DNA of 64,000 nucleotides, from positions 806,001 through 870,000 of the forward strand of contig NZ_CP059154.1 of the NCBI RefSeq assembly GCF_013456555.2, given 5' to 3'. The position numbers were made by a program, and so were the translations under genes. This DNA comes from Natrinema zhouii. Its GTDB lineage: Archaea > Halobacteriota > Halobacteria > Halobacteriales > Natrialbaceae. The notes under the pieces are model-generated. The model saw nothing but the letters and a program-made list of their open reading frames with translations, was not told where the DNA came from and searched no databases. Of this stretch, positions 17,343 to 25,741 are shown one piece after another (the stretch's first letter is position 1; every line of letters starts with the position of its first letter).

Positions 17343-18260
17343 ATGGCATCAGTGCTCGTAATCGGAGGACTGGGAGCGATCGGCGCACCGTTGACAGACG
17401 AACTCGAAAGACGCGGTCACGACGTCTGGGTGGCCGACCTCCCCTGGAACGAACGCGACCGGTACTATCGCTGTGACGTCAGCGAGTACCGCCAACTCGA
17501 GCGGGTCTTCGAGGATCGCGAGTTCGACTACGTCTACCACCTCGGCGCGGAGTTCGGCCGGAAGAACGGCGAGGACTTCTACGAGACCATGTGGCAGTCG
17601 AACGCGGTCGGCACGAAGAACGTGTGTCGGCTGCAGGCCGAACACGACTTCCGACTGATCTTCTCCTCGAGCAGCGAGGTGTACGGCGATTACGACGACG
17701 TGATGGAGGAGTCCGTTCCGCTCGAGGAGGGCCCGCGCCAGTTGAACGACTACGCGATCTCGAAGTGGGTCAACGAGCAACAGATCATGAACGCGGCCGA
17801 CCGGCACGGCACCGAGTCCGTCCGGGTCCGGTTTTTCAATACGTACGGGCCGGGCGAGAAGTACAGTGAGTATCGGAGCGTCGTCTGCAAGTTCTGCTAC
17901 CGGGCGCTGCACGACCTGCCGTACCACGTCTACGAGGATCACCACCGCTCGTTCACGTACATCGACGACACCGTACGCACGCTCGCGAACGTCATCGACT
18001 CCTTCCGCCCCGGGGAGGTGTACAACATTGCCGGCGAGGAGTACTACGATATCAAGGAGCTCTCGGACATGGTGCTGGGCTACCTCGGCAAGGACGACGA
18101 GCAGGTCGAGTACCGAGGGACCGAGACGCACAACACGCTCAACAAGAAAGCCAGCGTCGAGAAGGCGAAACGCGACCTCGATCACGAACAGCGCGTCTCC
18201 CTCGAGGAAGGGATTCCGCGGACGATCGACTGGATGCGTGAGTACTATGACCTCAAGTGA
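17343..18260 (+). CDS. NAD-dependent nucleotide-sugar epimerase/dehydratase (extended SDR)
   Basis: A 305-residue extended short-chain dehydrogenase. The NAD-binding loop is GGLGAIG at residues 8-14. The catalytic set is visible as FSSSSEVYGDYDD (Ser/Thr), then DYAISKWVNEQQ (Tyr-x-x-x-Lys). RFFNTYGPGEKYSEYRSVV and FTYIDDTVRTL follow the GalE/RmlB pattern. The substrate is probably a UDP- or dTDP-hexose, with C4 epimerisation or 4,6-dehydration as candidate reactions. It overlaps the start of the downstream wecC-like gene by 14 bases, so the two are probably translated together. Confidence 0.85.
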   Translation: MASVLVIGGLGAIGAPLTDELERRGHDVWVADLPWNERDRYYRCDVSEYRQLERVFEDREFDYVYHLGAEFGRKNGEDFYETMWQSNAVGTKNVCRLQAEHDFRLIFSSSSEVYGDYDDVMEESVPLEEGPRQLNDYAISKWVNEQQIMNAADRHGTESVRVRFFNTYGPGEKYSEYRSVVCKFCYRALHDLPYHVYEDHHRSFTYIDDTVRTLANVIDSFRPGEVYNIAGEEYYDIKELSDMVLGYLGKDDEQVEYRGTETHNTLNKKASVEKAKRDLDHEQRVSLEEGIPRTIDWMREYYDLK

Positions 18261-19605
18261 GCCGCGGCCCGAGCGGACGCGGTCGGCGCGATCCGCAGAC
18301 AGTGGCAGTGGCGGTAGCGACGGAGATCGTGGCAATCGCGGTGACCGCGATACCCGCAACGCCTGCGACGACCCGGCGATCGAGCCGATCGAGGACGTGG
18401 TCGTCGTCGGCACCGGGTTCGTCGGCCTGCCGCTGGCGCTGTTGCTCGCGAACAACGGCAAGCGAGTCGTCGGGGTCGACATCGACGGGGGCCTCGTCCG
18501 GGAGATCAACGACGGGACCCTGAACCTCGACGAGGACGAATTGCAAGCGCTGCTGGCGACCGACGCGGTCGAGCGAAACCTCGAGGCGCGGACCGAGCCG
18601 ACCGACGGCGACGCGTTCGTCATCTCGGTCCCGACGCCGCTGACCGAGCCGAACAAGAGCCCAGACCTCTCGGCGCTCGAGGCGGCCCTCGAGTCGATCC
18701 GGCCGTATCTCGAGCCGGGCGACATCGTGAACGTGGAGTCGACGGTGCCACCGCTAACCTGCGAGGAGACAGTCGTGCCTTTCCTCGAGGACGCCGGGCT
18801 CGAGCCGGGCGAGGATATTCAGCTCGCACACTCACCGGAGCGGATCCTCCCGGGAAACGTCTTCGATGAACTCGTCACTAACGACCGCATCATCGGCGGG
18901 ATCGACGAGCGGAGCCGGCGACGCGCCGCGGCGATCTACGAGCCGTTCCTCGAGGGTGACGTCTACTATACCGACCTGCTGTCGGCCGAACTCTGCAAGC
19001 TCATGGAGAACACGTACCGGGATGTCAACGTCGCGCTCGCGAACGAGTTCGCGCTGATCGGGGAGGAACTCGACGTCGCCATGAGCGAAGTGATCGACCT
19101 CGCGAACAACCACCCGCGGGTCGACATCCTCCGGCCGGGGATCGGCGTCGGCGGTCACTGCCTCCCGATCGATCCGTGGTTCCTGAACGAGGTCGATCCG
19201 GAGCACACGAACCTCATCACGACCGCGCGCCGGATCAACGACAAGATGCCGGCCGTCGCCGCGCGCAAGATCCGCCGGGCGCTCGCCCCGCTCGCGGACC
19301 CGACGGTCGTCGCGCTCGGGGCCGCGTACAAACCGGGCGTCGACGACCGTCGAAATAGCCCCGCGACGCAGATCGTGACCGACGTTCGCGAGGACGGCTA
19401 CCGCGTTCGCCACTACGACCGTCACGTCGACGCGCTGGCCTACGACGAATTACGCTCGGTCCTCGAGCGCGAGTCGCCCGACGTGGTCGTCCAACTGGTC
19501 CCCCACGAGGAGACGGTGGCCGCCCTCGAGGAGCACCGCTCGTGGTTCGACGACGCGGGCGTCGAGCTGCTTCAGTTCGGCGTCGAGAACCCGATCGAAC
19601 CCTGA
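18247..19605 (+). CDS. wecC: UDP-N-acetyl-D-mannosamine dehydrogenase family (WecC-like)
   Basis: A 452-residue UDP-sugar 6-dehydrogenase that oxidises C6 of the sugar to a uronic acid with NAD+. The NAD loop is VVVGTGFVGLPLALLLANNG at about residues 52-71. VESTVPPLTCEETV and AHSPERILPGNVFDE follow, then the central ENTYRDVNVALANEFALIGE. The catalytic Cys lies in GIGVGGHCLPIDPWF and GAAYKPGVDDRRNSPA is the C-terminal signature. Pairing with wecB favours UDP-ManNAc as substrate; UDP-glucose is the alternative. The first 45 residues are a low-complexity, Ser/Arg/Asp-rich extension not usual for the family. The start is inside the preceding SDR gene. Confidence 0.87.
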   Translation: MTSSEPRPERTRSARSADSGSGGSDGDRGNRGDRDTRNACDDPAIEPIEDVVVVGTGFVGLPLALLLANNGKRVVGVDIDGGLVREINDGTLNLDEDELQALLATDAVERNLEARTEPTDGDAFVISVPTPLTEPNKSPDLSALEAALESIRPYLEPGDIVNVESTVPPLTCEETVVPFLEDAGLEPGEDIQLAHSPERILPGNVFDELVTNDRIIGGIDERSRRRAAAIYEPFLEGDVYYTDLLSAELCKLMENTYRDVNVALANEFALIGEELDVAMSEVIDLANNHPRVDILRPGIGVGGHCLPIDPWFLNEVDPEHTNLITTARRINDKMPAVAARKIRRALAPLADPTVVALGAAYKPGVDDRRNSPATQIVTDVREDGYRVRHYDRHVDALAYDELRSVLERESPDVVVQLVPHEETVAALEEHRSWFDDAGVELLQFGVENPIEP

Positions 19606-19615
19606 TTCACTACGC

Positions 19616-20962
19616 ATGTCAGCATCAACAGCATCCTCGAGTCGGAGCCGCGCCCGCGACGAGAGCGCCGCGGACGCAGACGCCGAGGGCGATACCGACG
19701 AGTCGTCCGTCTTGGTCGTCTCGCAACTGTTCCCGCCGGAGTCGATGGCCGGCGCACACCGGTGGGAGAAGCTCCTCCGGAACACGCCCGAGGCCATCGA
19801 ATCCCGCGTCGTCTGTCCCCAGCCGTCCGTCCCCGTCGGGGAGTTCGAGCGCCGCTATCGCCCGTGGTCGACCGATCGGATCGGCGGCGTTCCCGTCACG
19901 CGCCTGTTCACCTATCAGCCCGTCGACGATCGGACGGACCTCGAGCGGATCCTGAACCACGTCATCTTCTCGGTGCTCGCGACCGTCTACGTGCTCGTCC
20001 ACGGCCGCAAGTACGATTGCGTGGTCGTCCAGATCGGCCCGCACACGACGCTCGTTCCCGGCCTCGCGGCGCTGGCGACCGGGCGCGGGCTCGTCGTCGA
20101 CGTCTACGACCGCTGGCTCAAGAATGCGGTCGATTTCGGGTTCACCGACGAACGGTCGCTCGTCTACCGGCTGCTGCGGTGGATGGAGTGGGTCGCTATC
20201 GAGCGGTGCGACCGACTCATCGCCCTCACGCCGACGATGGCAGCACAGTACCGGTCAGAGTACGATATCGACGAGGACAGGATCGAGACGGTTCCGTTCG
20301 GCGTCGACGACGACCTCTTCGACCCGTCGATCGCGACCGACGAGGAGCCGCGGATCATTTACACGGGGAAGTTAGGCGAGGGGCAGGCCTTCGAGCCGTT
20401 TCTGCGCGGATTTCGACGCGCCGAGATCGAGCACGACCTCGTCGTCTACGGCTTCGGCGAACGCCGGGAGGAACTCGAGGCGCTCAGTTCGCGGTTGGAT
20501 AGCGACGACCGCGTCCGGATCAACGGGCCGGTCCCTCGCGAGGAGATTCCGGGGCTGGTCGCGTCGTCGGCGATTAGTCTGGTGCCGCTGAAGACCGAAC
20601 ATGCGCTCGATTACGCGCGACCGACGAAATTCCTCGAGACGATGGCCGTTGGGACGCCGTACGTCGCGAGCGCCGTCGCGGAAATCGAGTCCGTCACCGA
20701 AGAATCCAGTGCCGGACTCGCCGTCGAGAACGATCCGGACGCCGTCGCGACGGCGCTCCGCGAGCTCGCCGCCGACCCGGACCGGCGCCGATCGATGGGC
20801 GAACGGGGCGTCGCGTTCGTCGACCGGCAGCACCGGTGGGACGAACTCGGCGACCGGGTCGGGGACCTCCTCTCGGACGTCGCCCGCGAGCGCGAGGTCG
20901 CGGGGTCCGGGCTCCGCGCCCGGTTCGGTCGGCTCGCAACGGCCGCCGGCTTCCGTCGGTAA
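19616..20962 (+). CDS. glycosyltransferase family 4 (WbuB-like)
   Basis: A 448-residue GT-B sugar transferase, starting 10 bases after the wecC-like stop and so in the same transcript. After a 30-residue acidic/Ser-rich leader, SVLVVSQLFPPESMAGAHRW marks the N-terminal Rossmann domain. The donor half carries IIYTGKLGEGQAFEPFLRGF, VRINGPVPREEIPGLVASS, SLVPLKTEHALDYARPTKFL and the ExMAxGxP element (ETMAVGTPYVAS). It probably transfers the ManNAcA-type sugar made by its neighbours or another residue of the same oligosaccharide. Confidence 0.85.
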   Translation: MSASTASSSRSRARDESAADADAEGDTDESSVLVVSQLFPPESMAGAHRWEKLLRNTPEAIESRVVCPQPSVPVGEFERRYRPWSTDRIGGVPVTRLFTYQPVDDRTDLERILNHVIFSVLATVYVLVHGRKYDCVVVQIGPHTTLVPGLAALATGRGLVVDVYDRWLKNAVDFGFTDERSLVYRLLRWMEWVAIERCDRLIALTPTMAAQYRSEYDIDEDRIETVPFGVDDDLFDPSIATDEEPRIIYTGKLGEGQAFEPFLRGFRRAEIEHDLVVYGFGERREELEALSSRLDSDDRVRINGPVPREEIPGLVASSAISLVPLKTEHALDYARPTKFLETMAVGTPYVASAVAEIESVTEESSAGLAVENDPDAVATALRELAADPDRRRSMGERGVAFVDRQHRWDELGDRVGDLLSDVAREREVAGSGLRARFGRLATAAGFRR

Positions 20963-21239
20963 CCGGCTCGGATTCGGCCTCCGTGTCTGCAGCGACGACC
21001 GATCTGACCCGGCCGAGAAGACGCCACAACTCGGACAGCGACGACCCGTCTCACTGTACCGCTTGTTGCTCTCTGGCACTCACTACGAGTTACGACACCC
21101 CGCTCACGGGGACGGTCAGCGATGCCTCCGCTCGAGGAGAGGCGGGCAGCGACCGTTCGAGAACGGACAGGTGTGAAATACACGGCCGAAAACGAGTGGA
21201 ATCGGCTACCGTCGGCGATCGGTTCTCCGAAGCGGCCGG

Positions 21240-21893
21240 TTACTCGCCGCTGCGGGTGGCGACAACGGCGAGCGTGCTCTTCCCGACGCGGTCGGGCAGG
21301 AGGCGCTCGCACAGCCAGCCGCCGGCCTGCAGCGGATCCTCGGGCGTGAGTCGACAGTCACCGACGTACGTGACCTCGGTCGGCTCGAAGCCGTATCGCT
21401 CGAGTAGCTGGGTCAGCGTGGTCGCGTCGAACCAGCACGTGTGATCGGTGTTGACGAACTCCTGGTCCAGCAGGCGTAGCGCGACCCAGTGGACCGCCAT
21501 CGCGTTCGGCGTCGTAATGACGAGCTTGCCGCTCTCGGCAAGGTGGTCGTCGATCGATTGCAACAGCCCATCGAAGTCGACGAGGTGCTCGATTAGTTCG
21601 CCGATAACGATCACGTCGAACGTCTTCTCGAGCGCGAGTGCCTGTGCGTCGCCATGAACGACATCGTAGCCGGCGTCGTCGAGTACCTCGAGTTCGTCCT
21701 CAAGGATGTCGACGCCGACCGCGTCGTCGGCCGTCCGAACGACGAGTTCGTGTAACCACGCCTCGTCGTGGCGTTTGTCGGAGTCGTGTGCGACACAGCC
21801 GATGTCGAGGACGGACGCGTCCCTGACGTAGTCTTCGATACAGCGTTCGAACGTCTTTTCCACGTTTCGTTTGCGCGTTTCGTTTACTCTCAT
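21240..21893 (-). CDS. class I SAM-dependent methyltransferase
   Basis: A 217-residue methyltransferase of the UbiE/Methyltransf_11 type. Motif I is VLDIGCVAHDSDK near residue 28, with an acidic residue for SAM binding in VGVDILEDELEVLDDAGY. The post-I region has HGDAQALALEKTFDVIVIGE, and motif III is KLVITTPNAMAVHW. Its place as the last gene of a minus-strand glycan unit, 79 bases after the GT2 gene, suggests that it methylates a sugar or glycan terminus. The substrate is not identifiable from sequence. Confidence 0.8.
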   Translation of the reverse strand: MRVNETRKRNVEKTFERCIEDYVRDASVLDIGCVAHDSDKRHDEAWLHELVVRTADDAVGVDILEDELEVLDDAGYDVVHGDAQALALEKTFDVIVIGELIEHLVDFDGLLQSIDDHLAESGKLVITTPNAMAVHWVALRLLDQEFVNTDHTCWFDATTLTQLLERYGFEPTEVTYVGDCRLTPEDPLQAGGWLCERLLPDRVGKSTLAVVATRSGE

Positions 21894-21972
21894 GGTATCC
21901 GAAGGGGTGTTCGCTGCGGCCGCGGGCGCTGGACCGGTACCCGCCGGTCGAGATCGGCGGAGCAGTGCGGTG

Positions 21973-23007
21973 TCATCGCAGCCACGCGACGAAGATGATG
22001 CGCGTCAGGCCGATCGCAAAGCCCAACTTGGGTTTCTTCGTGTCGCCGTCTTTCCGATCCTCGATCCGGATCGGGATCTCCTCGAGTCGGAGGCCGTTCT
22101 TCCGCGCTTCGATGATCAGTTCGGGCGCGTTGAATCGCTCTTCGGTCAGCGTGAGCCGCTCGAGCATCGAGCCGCGGATCGCGCGGTAGCCATTCGTACA
22201 GTCGGTGATCCCGGTGTTCATCAGGACGTTGATCACGCCGGTGAAAAACCGGATACCGGTCCGACGGACGACCCCGTTTCCGGAGCGATCGACGCCGAGA
22301 TAGCGCGACCCCATGACGTAATCGGCCTCGGCGTCGACGATCGGTGCGACGAGTCGCTCGAGTTCGTCCGGCGGATGCTGTCCGTCACCGTCGAGAGTGA
22401 CGACGATGGCCGCATCGTTCTCGAGCGCGATCTCGAACCCCGTTTTCAGGGCCCCTCCCTGTCCCTGATTGATCGGGTGTTCGACGACCATTGCGCCGTT
22501 TTCCGCGGCGTTGGCGGCGGTCTCGTCGGCAGAACCGTCCGATACGACCAGCGGTTGGACCTCGTAGCCGCGGACCGAGTCCGGCAGCGACGAAACGACG
22601 GTGCTGATGGTGTCGCCCTCGTTGTACGCGGGGATCACGACGAACACCGTTTCGACGCCGCCGTCGGTCGTCGGGGCCTGATCGACGGACAGCGATCGCG
22701 TCAGCGCCGATACCTCGTCGTTGGCGCGTCGGGCGAGACTCAACACGTGGAAGACGAACCCGAGCAGGACGACGTTCGCGAGCAGCAAGACGACGATGTA
22801 TCGCCGCTCGATGTCGAGGACGCCCCCGACGACGTCGAATGTTTCGGGGACGAACACGAACGACAGCACGCCGCTTGCGAGCGCGACTGCGATCAGGAGG
22901 TCGCTCCGCTCGAATCGGCGGCGGTACCGGTCGAATCCCCAGTAGAGGATCCCGACGGTGAGCACGAGCAACGCTGCGTCGAGCGGGTCGAATAGAACCG
23001 GAATCAT
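21973..23007 (-). CDS. DUF2304-glycosyltransferase family 2 fusion
   Basis: A 344-residue membrane-anchored glycosyltransferase. Residues 1-110 hold three to four TM segments of DUF2304 type (LDAALLVLTVGILYWGFDRY, then YIVVLLLANVVLLGFVFHVL). The GT2 domain follows from about residue 120 (TVFVVIPAYNEGDTISTVVS), with VVTLDGDGQHPPDELERLV supplying the DxD metal site and MGSRYLG after it. The catalytic part resembles dolichyl-phosphate sugar synthases, so a polyprenyl-phosphate acceptor is likely. Its ATG overlaps the TGA of the truncated SDR gene just upstream (CCATGA). Confidence 0.85.
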   Translation of the reverse strand: MIPVLFDPLDAALLVLTVGILYWGFDRYRRRFERSDLLIAVALASGVLSFVFVPETFDVVGGVLDIERRYIVVLLLANVVLLGFVFHVLSLARRANDEVSALTRSLSVDQAPTTDGGVETVFVVIPAYNEGDTISTVVSSLPDSVRGYEVQPLVVSDGSADETAANAAENGAMVVEHPINQGQGGALKTGFEIALENDAAIVVTLDGDGQHPPDELERLVAPIVDAEADYVMGSRYLGVDRSGNGVVRRTGIRFFTGVINVLMNTGITDCTNGYRAIRGSMLERLTLTEERFNAPELIIEARKNGLRLEEIPIRIEDRKDGDTKKPKLGFAIGLTRIIFVAWLR

Positions 23008-23141
23008 GGGTCCCGTCTGAGCTGCTTTCGGATCGTGTCTTCGACCGTGTGTGTCGAGTCCCAGCCGAGGATGTCGCGGGTCCGCGTCGTCTCCACGGGG
23101 AAGGCGTCGACGCCGGTCGGTCCGGTGTCGGCCGCGCTCAT
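23004..23141 (-). pseudogene. internally deleted SDR epimerase (45 codons left)
   Basis: A 45-codon frame from ATG 23141 keeps the two ends of a full-length SDR and has lost the middle. The first ten residues (MSAADTGPTG) resemble the N-terminus of the gene at 51872-52858. The rest (PVETTRTRDILGWDSTHTVE, then DTIRKQLRRDP) matches its C-terminus (VVDTSTANERLGWEARHTVE, then ASVRELIRRSA). About 280 codons including the NAD-binding loop and YxxxK site are gone, apparently in frame. The ATGA overlap with the upstream SDR is kept, and its own stop overlaps the GT2 start. No enzyme activity is expected. Confidence 0.75.
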
Positions 23142-24130
23142 CGGTACTCACCGTCCGAGACCGGTTGCCGCGGCGACGCCGCCACTGCCCGTCCGACCTC
23201 CCTCGATCGGGAGAACCGGTCGGCCAGCGAACGGATGCCCTCTCGCAGCGTCCACTCCGGCTCGAACCCGGTCTCCGAGAGCCGGTCGAACTCGACGTGG
23301 TAGGACGGCCTCGGCTGTTCGCCCTCAAGATAGACGATCTCGAGGTCGCAGTCGAGTTCCCGCCTGACGATGCGGACGATATCCCCGATACGGAAGTTTT
23401 GCTCGGTGCGTCCGACGTTGTACAGGTCTTGCGGCCATCGCTCGGGGAATACTGCCGCGTGTTCGTACGCTCGGGCGGCGTCCTGGACGTGGATGAACGG
23501 CCGCCAGTTCTCGCCGTCACTGTAGACCGTCAGTGGTCGGCCGGTTAGGCCCCGAAAGACGAAGTGATTGACGACGAGGTTGAACCGAATGCCGGGCGCG
23601 TAGCCGTAGTTCGTACTCATTCGCAGCGACGTCGCCGAGAAGCCGTGCTCGGCCGCCGCCTCGCGGACCACCCGTTCGGCCTCGACTTTCGCCTCCCCGT
23701 ATGGATTGAGCGGGGCCGGTGTCGTCGTCTCATCGAGGTTCGTACTCGCCGCGCGGCCGTAGCTGTTACACGAGGAGGCGAACACGACCGAGTCGACGCC
23801 CGCCTCTCCGGCCGCTGCCGCGACGGTCTCGGTGCCGCCGACGATAACGTCACGCGTCTCCTCGGGTCGGCCGTGCGTGCTCGTAGCGCCGGTGATCGAT
23901 GCGAGGTGAATCACGCGGTCGACACCGCACATCGCACTCCCGACATCGTCCTCGTCCCGAACGTCGCCTTGCCGGAACTCGAGGCCGTCGACCACGCCCA
24001 GCAGCGAGCGCGGCGAACCGGTCGCGAGCGAGTCGAGAACGACGATGTCGGACACCGCCTCGTTCTCCGAGAGGCGACGGACGAGCGCGCTTCCGATGTA
24101 CCCACAGCCGCCGGTGACCAGTACCCGCAT
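23138..24130 (-). CDS. NAD-dependent nucleotide-sugar epimerase/dehydratase (SDR 2 of trio, copy A)
   Basis: A 330-residue extended SDR. The NAD loop is GGCGYIG at residues 7-13, with DSLATGSPRSLLGV after beta-2. Catalytic residues appear in FASSCNSYGRAAST (Ser) and NPYGEAKVEAER (YxxxK). RMSTNYGYAPGIRFNLVVNH and WRPFIHVQDAARAYEHA complete the GalE/RmlB-like core. It starts 3 bases after the SQD1-like gene and ends in an ATGA overlap with the deleted SDR, so the genes form one operon. It is closely similar along its length to the gene at 52855-53808, its counterpart in the second copy of the module. Confidence 0.88.
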   Translation of the reverse strand: MRVLVTGGCGYIGSALVRRLSENEAVSDIVVLDSLATGSPRSLLGVVDGLEFRQGDVRDEDDVGSAMCGVDRVIHLASITGATSTHGRPEETRDVIVGGTETVAAAAGEAGVDSVVFASSCNSYGRAASTNLDETTTPAPLNPYGEAKVEAERVVREAAAEHGFSATSLRMSTNYGYAPGIRFNLVVNHFVFRGLTGRPLTVYSDGENWRPFIHVQDAARAYEHAAVFPERWPQDLYNVGRTEQNFRIGDIVRIVRRELDCDLEIVYLEGEQPRPSYHVEFDRLSETGFEPEWTLREGIRSLADRFSRSREVGRAVAASPRQPVSDGEYR

Positions 24131-24133
24131 GGG

Positions 24134-25306
24134 TCAGCCCTCGCTCAGTATGTCGGGAAGGAACCGGTCCTCGTGGGCGACAATGGTCGACTCGTTCTCG
24201 AGCAGCGTCTCGATGATCGAGCGGACGCTTTCCTCGAACGTTACCGATTGGCCGCCGATCAAGGCGTCGTACCGGTCGTTTTCGATCTCCATCTCGTGTG
24301 TCTCGTCCTCTTCACGGGGGTTCTCGAAGTGTTCGACTTCGACGCCGAGCCCGTATTCGTTGGCCACGTCGGCGATCGTTTCCGCGACTTCGACGATGCT
24401 GATCGCGCGGGTGACCTGATTGTAGACGGTGTGGTTGTCGGGCCGGTCGTCCGGATCGGACAGCGCGAGCCGGGCCAGTCCCTCGACGGCGTCTTCGAGC
24501 GCGATGAAGGGCTTGCGCTGCTGGCCGCGGCCGTAGACGGTCATGGGATAGCCGGCGACGGCCTGTGCACAGAACCGGTGAGCGACGACGCCGAAGTAGT
24601 AGTCGAAGTCGAACCGTGTCCCGAGCCGGGGATCCGCGGCCGTCTCCGTCGTATCGGTGCCGTACGTAATCGCCGTCCGAACATCGGAAACGGGTATTCC
24701 GAACTGCTCGTGGGCCAGCCGCATGTTCGCCGCGTCGTGAGATTTCGTCAGGTGGTACCAGCTCCCGGCCATCGCGGGGAACGGGACGTCGTCGCGCTCG
24801 CCCTGATTCTCCATCGTCGCGCCGCCTTCGGGGACGGTGAACGAGGGGGCTCCGTAGACGCCGGTCGTCGTGGTCTCGACGAAGTGCGTGTCCTCGAGGC
24901 CGTTTTCGTGAAGCGACCAGAGGAGGTTCCGTGTCGACTGGAGATTGTTGTGCTGGGTGTAGTTTGCTCGCTCGCGGCCGATCTGCGAGTATGGTGCGGA
25001 GGGCTGTGCCGCGGTGTGGACGATCGTCTCAGGCTCGTGGACGCGGAGCAACTGGTCGACGAAGTCGCCGTCGGTGAGGTCGCCCTCGACGAACGAGAGG
25101 TTCCGGACGCCGTGGACCTCTTCGAGCGCCTCGAGGCGGTCGTCCATGGACGCCACGGGAGTGGCGCTTGTCGAGCCGACGGTCTCGACCCAGCCCCGTC
25201 GCGCGAAGTTGTCTACGAGGACGACGTGGTCGTCGGTCCGAGATGCGATCCGAACTGCCGTCGGCCATCCGAGATAGCCGTCTCCTCCGGTGAGCAGTAC
25301 TGACAT
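24134..25306 (-). CDS. UDP-sulfoquinovose synthase-like SDR (SQD1/Agl3 family, copy A)
   Basis: A 390-residue SDR with SQD1 signatures: GGDGYLGWPTA at the N-terminus, HTAAQPSAPYSQI, YTQHNNLQSTRNLL, the catalytic Thr region TTTTGVYGAPSF, SWYHLTKSHDAANMRLA with the Tyr-x-x-x-Lys pair, RFCAQAVAGYPMTVYGRGQQ, and FENPREEDETHEMEIENDRY. SQD1 adds sulfite to UDP-glucose to make UDP-sulfoquinovose; in Sulfolobus, Agl3 supplies this sugar for N-glycans. The ATG at 25306 gives the family start. It is first in a minus-strand operon and is divergent from a tiny acidic protein at 25484. The activity is inferred from the family. Confidence 0.87.
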   Translation of the reverse strand: MSVLLTGGDGYLGWPTAVRIASRTDDHVVLVDNFARRGWVETVGSTSATPVASMDDRLEALEEVHGVRNLSFVEGDLTDGDFVDQLLRVHEPETIVHTAAQPSAPYSQIGRERANYTQHNNLQSTRNLLWSLHENGLEDTHFVETTTTGVYGAPSFTVPEGGATMENQGERDDVPFPAMAGSWYHLTKSHDAANMRLAHEQFGIPVSDVRTAITYGTDTTETAADPRLGTRFDFDYYFGVVAHRFCAQAVAGYPMTVYGRGQQRKPFIALEDAVEGLARLALSDPDDRPDNHTVYNQVTRAISIVEVAETIADVANEYGLGVEVEHFENPREEDETHEMEIENDRYDALIGGQSVTFEESVRSIIETLLENESTIVAHEDRFLPDILSEG

Positions 25307-25446
25307 GATGCTATCATTAGTGTTCCAAGCGGGGCCAAAAGTGTATCTATTGGTAAGCACCGAGAACAATCAAATAGGCGGTGTCTACCGGATAGTTACG
25401 CCGTTTCACCGTTCCAATCTCGTGAAAGTATCAGGGTCCAATAGTG

Positions 25447-25458
25447 CAAACTTATTAC
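25447..25458 (+). promoter_or_regulatory. TATA element of the small protein at 25484
   Basis: CAAACTTATTAC is centred about 30 bases before the ATG at 25484, consistent with leaderless expression of the small frame. Confidence 0.4.
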
Positions 25459-25483
25459 CACCGGTGACTCAAGATCGGTTCGT

Positions 25484-25630
25484 ATGGCCGACACGAGCGA
25501 TACGAAGGAGGAGACCGAACCGACCGACCAAGCCGACGAGGCGGACGACGAACTGGTCAGCGATTTGCGGGACGGTGCGGGATGCGTCGAAATCTGGAAG
25601 CACCTCAGCGAGCAGCGCGACGACGAGTGA
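25484..25630 (+). CDS. 48-residue acidic Cys-containing protein, divergent from the SQD1-like gene (copy A)
   Basis: The frame runs from ATG 25484 to TGA 25628-25630. The product begins MADTSDTKEETEPTDQADEA and ends LRDGAGCVEIWKHLSEQRDD plus one Glu. A second protein at 55174-55302 shares its layout and ends in the same way: an acidic Thr/Glu/Asp-rich N-terminus, then a pattern DG..(D)GxGCxEIxxHLxxxRDDE. Both are divergent from SQD1-like genes. The paired conservation shows it is a real gene. No function is known to me; a partner or regulator of the SDR module is a guess. Confidence 0.65.
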   Translation: MADTSDTKEETEPTDQADEADDELVSDLRDGAGCVEIWKHLSEQRDDE

Positions 25631-25741
25631 CGGTCGGTTCGCGCGCGACACGCGTCCAACGATCACACGACGCCACGGTATGGAATTGCACCAATCGCCG
25701 ATGACCAGTACCTTCAAACCCATTCCGGTGGGACGACCAAT

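Noticed and set aside
17349..18725. 458-codon minus-strand frame opposite the SDR and wecC-like genes
   Set aside because: Composition reflects antisense of acidic haloarchaeal codons; no domain is recognisable.
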